A stretch of 64,000 nt of DNA. Origin: Notolepis coatsorum. Lineage: Eukaryota > Chordata > Actinopteri > Aulopiformes > Paralepididae. Numbering within the stretch: position 1 is the stretch's first letter; every line of letters begins with the position of its first letter. The notes beneath the pieces are model-generated. The model saw only the letters and a list, made by a program, of their open reading frames with translations, did no database searches and was not told the DNA's origin. The translations under genes and the position numbers were made by a program. Of this stretch, positions 35,326 to 46,930 are shown piece after piece. The stretch lies in contig OZ020599.1 in assembly GCA_963971535.1 (NCBI GenBank), forward strand, positions 95,766,472 through 95,830,471. The letters are read 5' to 3'.

Positions 35326-36538
35326 CAGGGCTGGACTGGGACTGGCATTTTTGGCCCAGACCGGCCCACCACAATTGGTCGGACACCACCCACCAGTACA
35401 CCATCCTTGCGGTTGCCTTAAATATGCATACAGTACCATACTGTACTATTCCCCAAAACCACTACAAAGCTGGGTAGTAAGTGCCATGGACAAGTGTACC
35501 AGTGCAAGTGGAGCAGTGTACTCACTCGCTCTTGGCTGAATCTTTGTTTTGGGTGGTGATGTAAAAACACCTGCATCATAGCAGGCTCCGGACGGGCAAA
35601 GTAGTCTACAGCCTGTTCCTCCCTGTCTCTCTCCTCCACAACCTGGCTTGACTATAGACATAAGTCGAGAGAGAGATGATTACAATTAACTGGTACATTC
35701 AGGTCCAGAATTGTTGGAATTCCCTGACAAAGATGTGCAAAAAGCTGTACAATTTAAACAATACCATACTGGTAATGAGAAAATAGTTGTTTATTCAATT
35801 AATGCAGAGCTGTTCCATCTCATTTAATTTGATACTAACTACTCGGTTCATACAGATTTCAAGTATCCAAATATCAATGATGAATATTGTATACGGTTTA
35901 CACAGTTAATAGATCACCTTTTTGTTTTATATTCATGTTCAGAGGAGTAATAGTTAGATTACTGTATGTGATTTAAATGGCAATTAAATCAATGGTGTGA
36001 ACAGCAACAAAATAAACGATTTGTGTACTGTAGGTGCAGAGCTACCACAGATAGTAATAACAGTAAGTAATCCATACCTTACCATATATATCCTAATAGT
36101 TACCACCATACCTGGCTGGAAATAAGTTGAGCAGTTTTTGCAGTTGCAGTTGAGCTACAGGTGTTGTATATTATACAGCCTTTTTGTTCATCTTTATCAA
36201 GGGAACCCTTATCCTAATGATTTTAATAATATTATGATGATACGATATGGACCTATGTCACTCACAACCTGGGCTTAGCCAATGCTGACAAAATAACGTT
36301 AGAATAGTCAGCCAGAGTTTCGACTGCATTAGGGAACTATGGTACAGTAGCTAGCAGCTACTTTATGATAGCGTTACGAGTATGTTATCATATTATTATT
36401 GACATGAATTAATCCTCAGCATCGTCATCATGGTATCACATGCACACTACCTCCCTGCGAGCCTCTGAACAGCATCTGAGTCGGTGAGTCGGCCCACCGG
36501 GAAAATGCCCGGTATGCCAGATTACCAGTCCAGCCGTG
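35326..36538 (+). mobile_element. hAT-type non-autonomous element (copy 2, complete)
   Basis: Left end CAGGGCTGGACTGG, right end CCAGTCCAGCCGTG (one mismatch in 14). Flanking ACCCCACT (35318-35325) and ACCACACT (36539-36546) agree at 7 of 8 positions. Copy 1 (60-4735) and the fragment at 50265-51130 are relatives. It inserted at the edge of the 30-bp minisatellite. Confidence 0.82.
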
Positions 36539-36551
36539 ACCACACTAAACC

Positions 36552-36720
36552 TGTGATGAAAACCAACCTGAAAATAATGTGTATCTCCTCTTACGGAGCC
36601 ACCCTGTGGAATGGGCTAGACTAGAGGATGAACAAAGATATTGTGAAAACATAAATCAATTCAAATCTAGACTAAAAAAATCTATTTTTGATAGGTACAG
36701 AAGGGAAGAAGAGCTTTAAT
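36552..36720 (+). pseudogene. LINE ORF2 C-terminal relic
   Basis: ISSYGATLWNGLD in one frame and NQFKSRLKKSIFDRYRREEE in another, followed by a stop, match the extreme C-terminus of several fish LINE ORF2 proteins ('YGa-lWN-L-----k----Fk--Lk--l---Y'). One frameshift and stops separate the pieces. Confidence 0.65.
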
Positions 36721-37038
36721 TGCATATTAATAAAAAAATAAATAAAAATAAAAACGTATGATACTGTATTGTATGTTATATCATATTACATTATATAATC
36801 ATGTTATAATTAATTTGTATATTATATCTGAACTATATTTGCAGTATATGCTAATATATTATGGTACTATATTGTATATATCATGTACTATATATCTCAC
36901 ATCACATTATATATGTGCTGTATACACTATTATGTACTATATACTATTATATATACTATTATATACTGCAGGTATACTATACTGTAATGTGTACTGTAAT
37001 GTGTACTATATGTGTGTACTGTAATGTGTACTATATGT

Positions 37039-37172
37039 ATGTACTATGTATGTATGTATGTATGTATGTATGTATGTATGTATGTATGTATGTATGTATG
37101 TATGTATGTATGTATGTATGTATGTATGTATGTATGTATGTATGTATGTATGTATGTATGTATGTATGTATG

Positions 37173-37217
<45 letters not shown>
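37039..37217. repeat. (TATG)n microsatellite
   Basis: Tetranucleotide array of about 178 bp with one TATATG slip at about 37172, preceded by AT-rich DNA with scattered GTACTATA-like motifs. Confidence 0.98.
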
Positions 37218-37219
<2 letters not shown>

Positions 37220-37650
37220 GAAAAAATAAAAATAAAATAAATGTAAGTCTTCAGGGGTAGGGCCCGACAAGCCTAGTGCTTCTCCCTAGCCCTTTTCGGA
37301 CAATTGGACAATGCTGCAATAGCAGCTGGTAAAACGTTGACGATTTATGGAATGACCGTTGTTATGTGTCCAAAGTATGTGTGTATTATGTGAACTGAAC
37401 TGAGCTAATCGAATCTAAACTAATATGGGCAGCTTCAAGTAGATTCAATTGTGTGAACTACACTGTATCACTGGAACACATAGACATTATTAAATGAAAA
37501 TCTGAGAAAAGGCCACTTCCCCATAATCCCATGAGGTTGAGGCGCATACCGCCCTATTGGAGGAACACTATAACTGCTTTTAAAAGCTAATATCTATGTA
37601 TTAATTTTCTTTTTTAGATGATTGTGAATGTAACATTTCTTTCTAAAATG

Positions 37651-37745
37651 AATTAGGAGTATTTGGAGCTATAGATGTTCTTTAAAGAGAAAGCAGAATA
37701 GCTGCTTTATCTTTAAAGAAAATCTGCCTCCAAATACTCATAATC
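37651..37745. repeat. About 95-bp foldback
   Basis: ATTAGGAGTATTTGGAG ... TTCTTTAAAGA-GAAAGCAG pairs with CTGCTTTATCTTTAAAGAA ... CTCCAAATACTCATAAT. A small hairpin MITE or stem-loop. Confidence 0.7.
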
Positions 37746-37918
37746 ATAATTAATCTTCACCTTCAGTTGTTGTAAGATTTCTTTAAGCTATAAGCACATC
37801 ATGCTTTTGAGCAAATTATGAAATAAATATTGAAAATAATTGAAATATGAAATAAATTAATATATATATATTTTCTTTCAATATTTATTTCATAATTATA
37901 TTTATATTATTATATTTA

Positions 37919-38053
<135 letters not shown>

Positions 38054-38112
38054 TTATATTATTATATTTATGAAATTTATATTTATCATATTATATTTAT
38101 ATATATATATAT

Positions 38113-38573
38113 TTTTTTTTTGATCCACTTTTTCTCCCATTTTCTATATTTTCTCCCATCCCAATTTCGTATCATCCAATTCAACCCTCCCCTGTCACGA
38201 ACGCTGTTTCTTGCCTCCCACAAGCCGGCTGCAATGTGGACTAAGTCATACATAGCACAAGTCCCCTCCGGTACTTGAGGTAACAGCAGTCGCATCTTTT
38301 CACCTGCGCAGCTCGATCTCTCAGTGGCGAGGAGTAACGCGTGGGAGGCTCACGCTGCCCCCGACACTTCCTGATTCTACTGCGCAGGCGCACCAACCGA
38401 CCTGTAGGAGTCGCTGTCCACAACGCCCGATCCCCACCCATCAGTTTCCCACCCCCTAATACGGCCAATGTGTATTAGTACGGACGACCAGCTAAACTGA
38501 AAGCAATGTGGAGCGCTGGGATCGAACAGGCGATCCCAGCGTCTCTGCATTCGTGGCGAGCGCCTTGCCCACT
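38113..38573 (-). mobile_element. tRNA-derived SINE (minus strand), uninterrupted
   Basis: T-run, then TTTTCTCCCATCCCAATTTC, and the tRNA-like head near 38520-38570. AT-rich ATATTTATATATATA flanks both sides as a probable target duplication. It shows the empty form of the site used by the Harbinger-like insertion at 32991. Confidence 0.83.
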
Positions 38574-38820
38574 ACATATTTATATATATATAAACAAAGA
38601 TAGGCATATGTCACCGGATGTCAACCCTATAGCAAAGCATTCAGAAAAGATGCATCTCAAGATGCCATAATCGTACCCCCTGGCAGTAGGGATAAAACAT
38701 TAGAGGTGACATGTCATAATGAATTGCAGCACTGCATGCATCAACAGTAATGTGTCCTCTAAGTCTAATAGACCTCTATGCCCTGCCGTCTTCCAACTAG
38801 GCTTCTTGTGGACACGTACC

Positions 38821-39229
38821 CAGGGGTGTAAAGTACTTGAGTAATTGTACTTTGTTACAATACTATTTGACAAGAACCCTAGGACGTGCAATGTCGAACC
38901 CACGTATAAAAAAATAAAAATAACTAAACCCTTCGTTTTTTCCAAGGCTGTAGTTTGGCCAACTTTACAACTGGATGCTGTGATGTGAATCCCGTCCATG
39001 TTAGTTTACCGTGACATGTTTTTTCAAATTCGATGGAGAAGTGCATTAAATAATTTTTTGGCAAAAAAAGTGTCCTCTGTTCTTTAATTTCAACGTTGTC
39101 TATCGCAGAGCACATTATATTGTGGGCAGAGTGTATGTTTGGTTTAGCTGATGATTTCACTAATTAGATTTTGAGACGGTACCTATACTTTCACTTAAGT
39201 ATAATTTCTGGGTACTTTTTACACCCCTG
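38821..39229. mobile_element. hAT MITE inserted in a minisatellite
   Basis: Ends CAGGGGTGTAAAGTACTTGA and (reverse complement) CAGGGGTGTAAAAAGTACCC. Flanking CACGTACC (38813-38820) and CACGCACC (39230-39237) agree at 7 of 8 positions. The 30 bp to the left (CCAACTAGGCTTCTTGTG) is a stranded unit of the 55-bp array to the right. Confidence 0.88.
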
Positions 39230-39230
39230 C

Positions 39231-39765
39231 ACGCACCACTGGCTGCATTGGTTATGAAGTTGCCCCAACTAGGCTTCCTGTGAACACGCACCACTGGCTG
39301 CATTGGTTATGAAGTTGCCCCAACTAGGCTTCCTGTGAACACACACCACTGGCTGCATTGGTTATGAAGTTGCCCCAACTAGGCTTCCTGTGAACATGCA
39401 CCACTGGCTGCATTGGTTATGAAGTTGCCCCAACTAGGCTTCCTGTGAACACGCACCACTGGCTGGCTGCATTGGTTATGAAGTTGCCCCAACTAGGCTT
39501 CCTGTGAACCCACACCACTGGCTGCATTGGTTATGAAGTTGCCCCAACTAGGCTTCCTGTGAACACGCACCACTGGCTGCATTGGTTATGAAGTTGCCCC
39601 AACTAGGCTTCCTGTGAACATGCACCACTGGCTGCATTGGTTATGAAGTTGCCCCAACTAGGCTTCCTGTGAACACGCACCACTGGCTGCATTGGTTATG
39701 AAGTTGCCCCAACTAGGCTTCCTGTGAACACGCACCACTGGCTGCATTGGTTATGAAGTTGCCCC
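39231..39765. repeat. 55-bp minisatellite, about ten copies
   Basis: Unit ACGCACCACTGGCTGCATTG ... CCAACTAGGCTTCCTGTGAAC. Units are almost identical; one carries a GGCT duplication at about 39460. Confidence 0.96.
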
Positions 39766-40352
39766 AATCGGACGTTGCCCCTGAGAGCAGCCTCCCCCTG
39801 GAGCTCCGTACCCCACACGCTGTGTGGCCGCTTCGTTCTGTGACACGCTGTTAGAACATTCAAATCATCAAAACAAATGTATTTGTAGCCCGAAATCACA
39901 TGGAATTTCCCCCATGGGCTTTGTCAAGAAGAAACATCACAATAGATCCAGAACAAACACCACCATAAAATCCACATAACACTCCCAGACTTTCCCCAAT
40001 GAAGATGAGGAACAACTCACTAAAACCTAGCAATAGGAGAAAAAAAGCACCACAGGTGGCGTGGAGGAGAGAAACCTCAGATGGGCTGTTCAAAGGGGAT
40101 CCCCCAACAGGATGTCGGTGATGATATAGTGTTACTAGGATGATAGATGGATGGAGAATAGAACAGGTGAATAATTGGTAGGAATGTATATATACATGTA
40201 ATGAAACACATATACATACATGGTAGCAATAGTATCTAAAGTACATAAGAACATTTTAAAATTTAAATAAAATAGAACTAAGAACAAAAAAGCATAGGAA
40301 TACGAGCACTGGTATGAAAATAACATGAAGGCTAAAAGTCATTGTGTAAAAA
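39766..40352. other. Unassigned stretch with a SINE-like motif
   Basis: At about 39878 TGTATTTGTAGCCCGAAATC resembles a common fish dispersed repeat head. No gene recognised. Confidence 0.4.
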
Positions 40353-40356
40353 AAAC

Positions 40357-40406
<50 letters not shown>
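40353..40406. repeat. (CAA)n microsatellite
   Basis: Perfect AAC trinucleotide array of about 50 bp. Confidence 0.98.
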
Positions 40407-40407
<1 letters not shown>

Positions 40408-40589
40408 CTTTGTGGTGACATTTACGTGTCGGCTCGCAGATGAGGAGGCAGTTATAAACACACAGAGACGGCATGTGGGTGACCTCTCTCCGGTGACCTC
40501 AAGGGCCTGCAGGGGTCGTGACGCACAACATTACGTGTGACATACAGAACATTGCTACGGCAGGAATCTTTCTATTCAATATTATATTT

Positions 40590-41213
40590 AAGCATTACAT
40601 CACACGCAGGAGTGGTTTGTGACCAATAAACCATGCCTAGGGGTGGTTGTTAGGCCCGAGGCGCAGCCGAGGGTCGTTAGACCCCCCTAGGCATGGTTTA
40701 TTGGTCACAAATCACGACTGCACGTGGTGTAAAGCTTTTATACAACTGCCAGATTCATCCAACCTTATTTCTATACAATAAACACACATTAATCGAAGAT
40801 TTATTGAAAAAACCATCCGCCAGAAAAAGTAGTTCCCACAACTCCATGTGGAAGCAGCTTGAAGTGCATCCAACCAAACTAACACATCCAACTGTGTATT
40901 ATTGGAATGATTGAGAGAAGTTGCCTCATGTGGAAGCAGCTTGAAGTGCATCCAACCAACTAACACATCCAACTGTGTATTATTGGAATGATTGATTGAA
41001 AATTTATTAAAACGTTTTCTTTGCCCTATAGGAAAAAAACGTTTTCTTCGCCCTATTTTTTTATTTATTTCTTTTAGCCTAAACTTAACCAGTTGGAAAC
41101 CAGGGGTACAGTAATAAAATTAGCAATCAACCAATCAATCAATTCAATAGACCATGCTCACTTAAAACAGCGCTGCTTCTCTCTCAGTCTGACTCCCCCG
41201 CTGTTGCAGACAG

Positions 41214-41258
<45 letters not shown>

Positions 41259-41277
41259 ACAGTGTGTGTGTGCGTGT

Positions 41278-41332
<55 letters not shown>

Positions 41333-41725
41333 TGTGTGTGTTTGTGGGTACGCCAGCGTCGGACAGTGTGAGAGAGAACGCTGCAAGAAAGTAGGAAGGA
41401 AGAAATTTAAATCAATCAATTAATCTATCAATCAATCCGCGATTTTTCTTTTGTTCTAGATTGAGTCAAGACCCATCAATTACATCATCCAACATTGTTT
41501 AAAATACTAACACATTCCCCTTGACAGAATCGCTTCATATTTAGTCGTTATGGTGCTTTCAACATAACCATTTGATCTCCGCGATCCTGTTTTCTCCCGG
41601 AGTGAGCCGGGGAGGGTTATGTGATTTGGTTGTGGGCGGGTCCTGAGCCCAGGACCGTGGATTGTTACCAATAAAGACGTGTGAATGGCCAATCAGAATC
41701 GAGAAATTTGCATGCCGTTGTATAA
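40590..41725 (+). mobile_element. Unclassified dispersed repeat, copy 1 (with 25-bp hairpin)
   Basis: Matches 52513-53686 in inverted orientation along most of its length: GCATTACATCACACGCAGGA at one end, GCATGCCGTTGTATAA at the other. Both copies contain the same about 70-bp tandem duplication (ATGTGGAAGCAGCTTGAAGT ...) and GT/CA microsatellites at the same place. Copy 1 has perfect 25-bp arms at 40619-40643 and 40684-40708 around CCCGAGGCGCAGCCGAGGG. No coding sequence is recognised; the class is unknown. Confidence 0.7.
41214..41345. repeat. (GT)n microsatellite, interrupted
   Basis: GT runs at 41214-41256 and 41262-41342 with scattered CA and GC interruptions, inside the dispersed repeat copy 1. 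Confidence 0.97.
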
Positions 41726-41775
41726 AAGACAACAATCTGGCATGTAAACATAGTGTGACTCAATTTGTCTGCATT

Positions 41776-41779
<4 letters not shown>

Positions 41780-41861
<82 letters not shown>
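41780..41861. repeat. (CA)n microsatellite
   Basis: Perfect CA array of about 80 bp. Confidence 0.98.
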
Positions 41862-42244
41862 CAGGGCAATCGTATCTTCATTCAATTCCACTGAAATACA
41901 AATTCTCAACACGGAATCCTCCACTAGACATGTACTATGTGGTAATGTGTTAATTACTGATAACAGGCGGAGCAAACATTTAATAAGACAGCGGCAGACG
42001 GATTACATTAGGTCAGTCCAGAGAGCATTCTGGTGTGTGAGTTGGTTATTGCTTCAAAAGCAACCTGCTTTGCATGATGCGAATGTTCTAACAATATAAT
42101 TGTCCTCCCCCGGCTTATCCATGCGGTGCCTTGCCACTGCTGTCACGCCTGGATACAGTCGCCAACATGGCAGGTTAGGTTCTGATTGGCCTGTTGTCTC
42201 CCCTGACTCCAGCCACTCATTAGCTATGAATGGCAATTATACAT

Positions 42245-42340
42245 ATATAGGGGTTCTCAAACTTTTTTATACCACAACCCCATTTTATTTAGGATTTTTT
42301 TGGCGACCCCACACTTAATGTATCGCGTAATTTCATCGTG
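42245..42340. mobile_element. hAT-like terminal segment
   Basis: AGGGGTTCTCAAACTTTTTT followed by CCACAACCCC and GGCGACCCC resembles the left end of 'ggggttctcaaac' hAT elements. No matching right end was found. Confidence 0.45.
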
Positions 42341-43064
42341 GAATTAAGGAATATCAAAATAAAAGCACACGTTGTTGAACTTGATCATGCATATTTATTC
42401 GAAAATTTTATTACAGCACTATGTTATCAATACACATTTATAAAACGAGGCATATTTAGCCAAAATATGTTGCCAGAACATAAAAAAATATATATATATA
42501 GAAGAGCCGAGTGCCACGCTAACCCTTCGAGAATCCTTGTGATGTCCGGTTGATCTGCGCTAAGCTCTTTTATTTTTATTTTCTCCACCAAATTTCTCCT
42601 CTCAAATGGCTTTTGGAGAAGAGATCTTATTGAATTTGGGGGCAGCTGCTGTAATCCTGTCTCGTCTTGAGTCCCTGCGTCCATCATTGTTGGCGTCATC
42701 AGTCCGCACACCCCTAACACCAATGACTCTGCTTGGGGCGCTAAATAAATCACCCTTTAGGCATCATATTTGAAGACGCTGATTGGCAAAATTTTGTTGC
42801 TAGGTGCATTTATGTTGCCCGGTGCATTTTTCAATAGGCTGCATTGCGGCGATGGGGCGATATTTCTAGCGCCCCAGAAGAGACAGGGGATGAACAGGAC
42901 GCGTGTAACTGTTCCGCAACAGTAAGTGACTTCCGGGGTAGGCCTGATTGGCCCCGACAGGCACGTGACGCGCAACTTTCTCTGCCGCGCGGCACGCTCC
43001 GCGGAGCCGAGCGGCAGAGCTTACGGAATTACGTAACCGTCCAAATACGCCGTGACTCTCATTC

Positions 43065-43141
43065 GGTGCTATAGCTCACCTGGCAGAGCAGTGGTCCTGC
43101 GATCCTGCGGTCCGTTGTTGGTGAGTTCGAATCCCATCAAA
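43065..43141 (+). tRNA. tRNA-like sequence inside the MULE-like MITE (probable pseudogene)
   Basis: GGTGCTATAGCTCACCTGGC carries an A-box-like TAGCTCACCTGG, and GAGTTCGAATCCC is a good B-box. A T-run follows at 43143-43152. The anticodon arm does not fold convincingly and the acceptor ends pair poorly, so it is probably a tRNA-derived remnant or SINE head. The promoter boxes may still work. Confidence 0.5.
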
Positions 43142-43182
43142 TCTTTTTTTTTTAACGTGATTTTTTTTTTAACGTGTATTCT

Positions 43183-43458
43183 TTTGCCGGTTAAGGTTAG
43201 GCATGGTTAAGGTTAAGGTTAAGGTTAGGCATTGTTTCGGAGTTGGTTAAGGTTAGAACGGTTAAGTTTAGGCGCTGTTAAGGAGCTGGTTAAGGTTAGA
43301 GTTTGTCTTAGAGAATGGCAATATTCTTTCTATGGTTAAGGTTAGGCATGGTTAAGGTTAAGGTTAAGGTTAGGCATTGTTTCGGAGTTGGTTAAGGTTA
43401 GAACGGTTAAGTTTAGGCGCTGTTAAGGAGCTGGTTAAGGTTAGAGTTTGTGTTAGAG
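43183..43458. repeat. Two 138-bp tandem modules in the MULE-like MITE
   Basis: GGTTAAGGTTAGGCATGG ... GGAGTTGGTTAAGGTTAGAA ... TTAGAGAATGGCAATA occurs at about 43183-43320 and 43335-43467. A related module lies at 51240-51370 in another inverted-repeat element. Confidence 0.85.
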
Positions 43459-43938
43459 AATGGCAATAGACAGCCTATTTCCGCGCGACAGCTCTCAGCA
43501 GCCTCGTTGCGCGTCCTGAGTTTGCCGCGTCACGTGCCTGTCGGGGCCAATCAGGCCTACCCCGGAAGTCACTTACTGTTGCGGAACAGGTACACGCGAA
43601 CAGGACGCACAAACAATGATTTATATTTTATATATTACATGTTTCCCTAGCACCCTCTATGGACCAGCCGCCACTGCATGGCTGGCAGCTCCGTCCTAGA
43701 AAATGGAAGGATGTGTAAATCATTGTACCACCAGCTCGGTACGTTCAAAGTCCAGGCGGAACATGTCCCCCCCCCCAAACACTGTTTTGAGGTCTAAGGA
43801 TCTAAGTTTGGCATCCAATTAATCACCATGGAACAAGAGGAGTCGTTCAGCCGAGCTCAAAGCCGTGTTAGCAGCCGTGTGTCACGGCTCAGCTGAGAAG
43901 TCCCAATTACCCGCAGCTGACCAACGCTGCAGTTCAGG

Positions 43939-44020
<82 letters not shown>

Positions 44021-44040
44021 CTCTCTCTCCTCTCTCTCTC

Positions 44041-44139
<99 letters not shown>

Positions 44140-44207
44140 TCTCTCTCCTCTCTCTCTTCTCTCTCTCCTCTCTCTCTCTCCTCTCCTCTTCTCTCTCTCT
44201 CTCTCTC

Positions 44208-44240
<33 letters not shown>
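43939..44240. repeat. (CT)n microsatellite, imperfect
   Basis: CT array of about 300 bp with CTCCTCT variants; the open frames are artefacts. Confidence 0.98.
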
Positions 44241-44243
<3 letters not shown>

Positions 44244-44349
44244 CGGCTGAGGGTGCTTTTCATTCTGATTCTCTGACTCAGTGAGCATGCTCAGATGCCG
44301 AGAGAGGGAGAATACTAGTGCAGAGGGCTTGTAGAAAAAACCTTTGACT

Positions 44350-45225
44350 GTGTCAAGTCAAGTCAAGAGTTTTATTTGTCATGGCATACAAGCATACAGT
44401 GAAATATGGGGGGTCATGCCGCAGCGATTGTGCAATAATACAGTAATAAGAATAGGATGAGAATAGACATTTGTGCAATAATACAAGTAATAAAAATAAG
44501 ACATAACAGGTATAATGTACATACATTTTACAAAAAGCATGGTAAGACATGCTAAGGTCCTGCGATAGTGCAATACACTGTTATCTACGGATGAGGCACT
44601 GGGTCTTATGTACACTACTATACAATGCTATACTATACAATCTACAGTTGTACTGTGTGTCCCGCTGCTGTCGGGACAAAACCTCATAACTCCAAAAACC
44701 CAACTTTTCAGCAGATGAAAAAAACTAACACAGATTTGAGGGTGAATAGAGTTAAGAGGTTTAGACAGATGATCGGTTTAATGCTTTCCCATTGTTTAAA
44801 CTTTGTAAAACCCACACACACATATGGAGGATGATCTACGGAGTTGATTTATATAATAAAAAAAAAAAAAAAAAAATGGAGTTATGAGGTTTTGTCCCGA
44901 CAGCAGCGTTATGCTAGCTTGCTATATCCATCTGTTTACTATACAAGAACCACTCCCGTTCTTGTTTTTAAAGTGACCTTTTCATTGTGTAAAGTGACCG
45001 TTGAGTGTGAGCGTGTGCAGCATGTGTGTGTGTGTGTTCGTATACAGTATGTGTGTTGTGTGTGTGCTCATGTGTGCTTGTATGTGGAGAGTTCAGTGTT
45101 CAAGACTCTGATGGCCTGGGGGAAGAAGCTGAGCCGAAGTCTCTCTGTCCTAGTTGCTGTTGTTCGCAGGTGTTTGCCTGACCGCAGCAGCTTGAACAGG
45201 CTGTTGTTGGGGTGGTGAGGATCTT
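44350..45225 (-). mobile_element. L2-like LINE 3' UTR (minus strand) interrupted by a MITE
   Basis: The complement of 44352-44400 gives a GACTTGACTTGAC tail next to AAATAAAACTC. 45088-45222 contains CTCTGATGGCCTGGGGGAAG and GCAGCAGCTTGAACAGGCTG, a segment common in fish L2-type 3' regions. The MITE 44663-44908 splits it. Confidence 0.6.
44663..44908. mobile_element. 246-bp MITE with perfect 32-bp terminal inverted repeats
   Basis: Arms 44663-44694 and 44877-44908 are exact complements (CGCTGCTGTCGGGACAAAAC / GTTTTGTCCCGACAGCAGCG). The loop contains an A-run (44858-44876). I see no clear target duplication, so the superfamily is open. Confidence 0.82.
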
Positions 45226-45261
45226 TCATTATTAAAAAAATAATAATGTGATGATAGGGAC

Positions 45262-46024
45262 TAGGCCTGTCCCCGACTAAGGATTTGTATAGTCGACTTT
45301 GATTGTCAAAAATTTGCAGATAGTCGACTGGTAGTCAACTACCCCCCTTAATGCAAAAAAAAAGTAAAAAAATAAAAGGAAATTATAAATATCTTTTTCT
45401 TTCACGTTAGCCACACTTCTAGACCTCTTTGCTTTTGGAAAGAATGATACAAAAAAAATTATATTATATATTTTTTTATTTTTCTCTTTCTCCAATTTTC
45501 TGTTTTTCTCCCCGTCCCAATTTAGTCGCCGTGCCAATTCCCCCCCTCCCCTACCTGGCTGCTGTATGCATGTTCTCCTATGAGTCGGTACAAGGGCGTC
45601 CCGAAGCCGACCGCACGCTTCCTCCGATACGTGCGGCAACTGCCAGTGACGTCTTTTCACTTGGCAGCGAGGACTCTCATTGGTGAAGTGTAACGCGTGG
45701 GAGGGCACACTATCTCCACCAAGTCCTGCCCCTGCTGAGCAAGCGCCGAGACCTGACCTGTAGGCGTCGCTGTCCACAACGCCAGATTCCCACCCACCAG
45801 CTTCCCACCCCCTAATACTGCCAATTGTATTAGTATGAACGACCAGCCAAGCTGGTAGCAACGCCGAGAGCTGGGCTCGAACCCAGCATCTCCTGCGTTG
45901 GTGACGAGCGCAATCTCCGCTACGCCACCTGACCGCCATATTATAATTTTTTAAGAGGTTGGCAGTCGATTACGGTTCCTTTCGATCGATTAGTTGACTA
46001 TTCGACTAGTCGAGATCAGCCCTA
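45262..46024. mobile_element. hAT MITE carrying a nested SINE
   Basis: Ends TAGGCCTGTCCCCGACTAA and (reverse complement) TAGGGCTGATCTCGACTAG, with repeated AGTCGACT motifs near both ends. ATAGGGAC flanks exactly at 45254-45261 and 46025-46032. Without the SINE (45476-45946) it is about 290 bp. Confidence 0.9.
45476..45946 (-). mobile_element. tRNA-derived SINE (minus strand), variant subfamily
   Basis: T-rich start (complement of the A tail), CTCCCCGTCCCAATTTAGTC, and the tRNA-like head at about 45870-45945 (complement GGTGGCGTAGCGGAGATTGC and GGGTTCGAGCCC). The middle differs from the other copies (extra CGTCCCGAAGCCGACCGC block), marking a second subfamily. Confidence 0.85.
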
Positions 46025-46465
46025 ATAGGGACAGACATTTCTTTTTTTAGCTAGACATTTTGTTAGATATTCAGTTAAAATAGACTGAGGTTGTCTCAAA
46101 GATATACTGAGACCAAAAACAAAGTGTGTTTACAGATTTCTATTTTAAGCAGTTAAATCTTTTACCTGCATTGACCGCATTCACACGGTGGCCATTTTGC
46201 TCTTATGTCATGCTCAGGTTGGGAAGCCTTTCCCCCCTATCAGGTTCATTGCAGGGCTGGGCAATTCATCAAGTTTAAATTTCAATGACAATTGTGGCTT
46301 ACCACGATCATGAAAACAAGATAATCGAGATCAAACGCATGCCGTGTTGCTCTGATTTCTCATTGGTCTTGTGTTGTAAATGCAGCACACCCTTCCTTCA
46401 CAGTGGTGCGCTCTTACCCCTTTCTTACCGCGAGTCTGTACAATAACATGCCACTGACAGGAATC

Positions 46466-46930
46466 CAGTGTTGTAGTACTCGAGTCCGAGTCCTGGACTG
46501 ATTTTCAGGACTTGTGACTCGACTTGGACTTGAGCACTGATGACTCTGACTCGGACCTGGACTAGAGCATCGACTGCATTCGGACTCGGAAGGTGCAGAC
46601 GAGGACTCTGACTATTTATTTTTGTAATAGGCCCTAATCCTTTGGCATAATATATTGCTGGCTAGTGCATTTGTTTGGCTATTGTGTCACAAAGTAAATA
46701 AACTCCCTTTGAAATGATGACCAGTTTTTTATTTTATTTGTATGTCATCTCTTTGACTGCCAGAGTGGAGTGGACTCAACCTTGATGACTTAGACTCGGA
46801 CTCGGACTAGGGTAATGGGAACTCGACTCGGACTCGACTCAGGCTCTTCTTTGGTGACTCGGACTTGGACTCGGACTCCAACACTGGGGACTTGAGACTC
46901 GACTCGGACTCGAGATCAACTACAACACTG
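46466..46930. mobile_element. hAT MITE rich in GACTCGGACT motifs
   Basis: Ends CAGTGTTGTAGT / ACTACAACACTG (perfect 12 bp). Flanking CAGGAATC (46458-46465) and CGGGAATC (46931-46938) agree at 7 of 8. The subterminal regions are built of degenerate GACTCG/GACTCGGACT repeats on both sides, which may act as transposase-binding arrays. Confidence 0.85.

Larger units (their letters stand above)
42901..43597. mobile_element. Mutator-like MITE with 9-bp target duplication
   Basis: Long terminal inverted repeats of about 85 bp (GCGTGTAACTGTTCCGCAAC / GTTGCGGAACAGGTACACGC) share CAGTAAGTGACTTCCGGGGT and GCCTGATTGGCCCCGACAGG. GAACAGGAC flanks both sides exactly (42892-42900 and 43598-43606). Long TIRs plus a 9-bp duplication point to a MULE. 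Inside are a tRNA-like gene and two 138-bp tandem modules; no transposase. Confidence 0.82.

Noticed and set aside
39231-39765. Regular repeat array that could suggest a CRISPR
   Set aside because: Units are contiguous 55-bp repeats without unique spacers, in a clearly eukaryotic genome.
43183-43458. Interstitial telomere repeats (GGTTAAGGTTAGG)
   Set aside because: The motif is not the vertebrate TTAGGG repeat and is part of a 138-bp module inside a MITE.
45277-45939. 220-codon minus-strand open frame
   Set aside because: It lies across a SINE and the hAT MITE around it; residues match translated SINE copies (as at 9865-10123), not a protein family.
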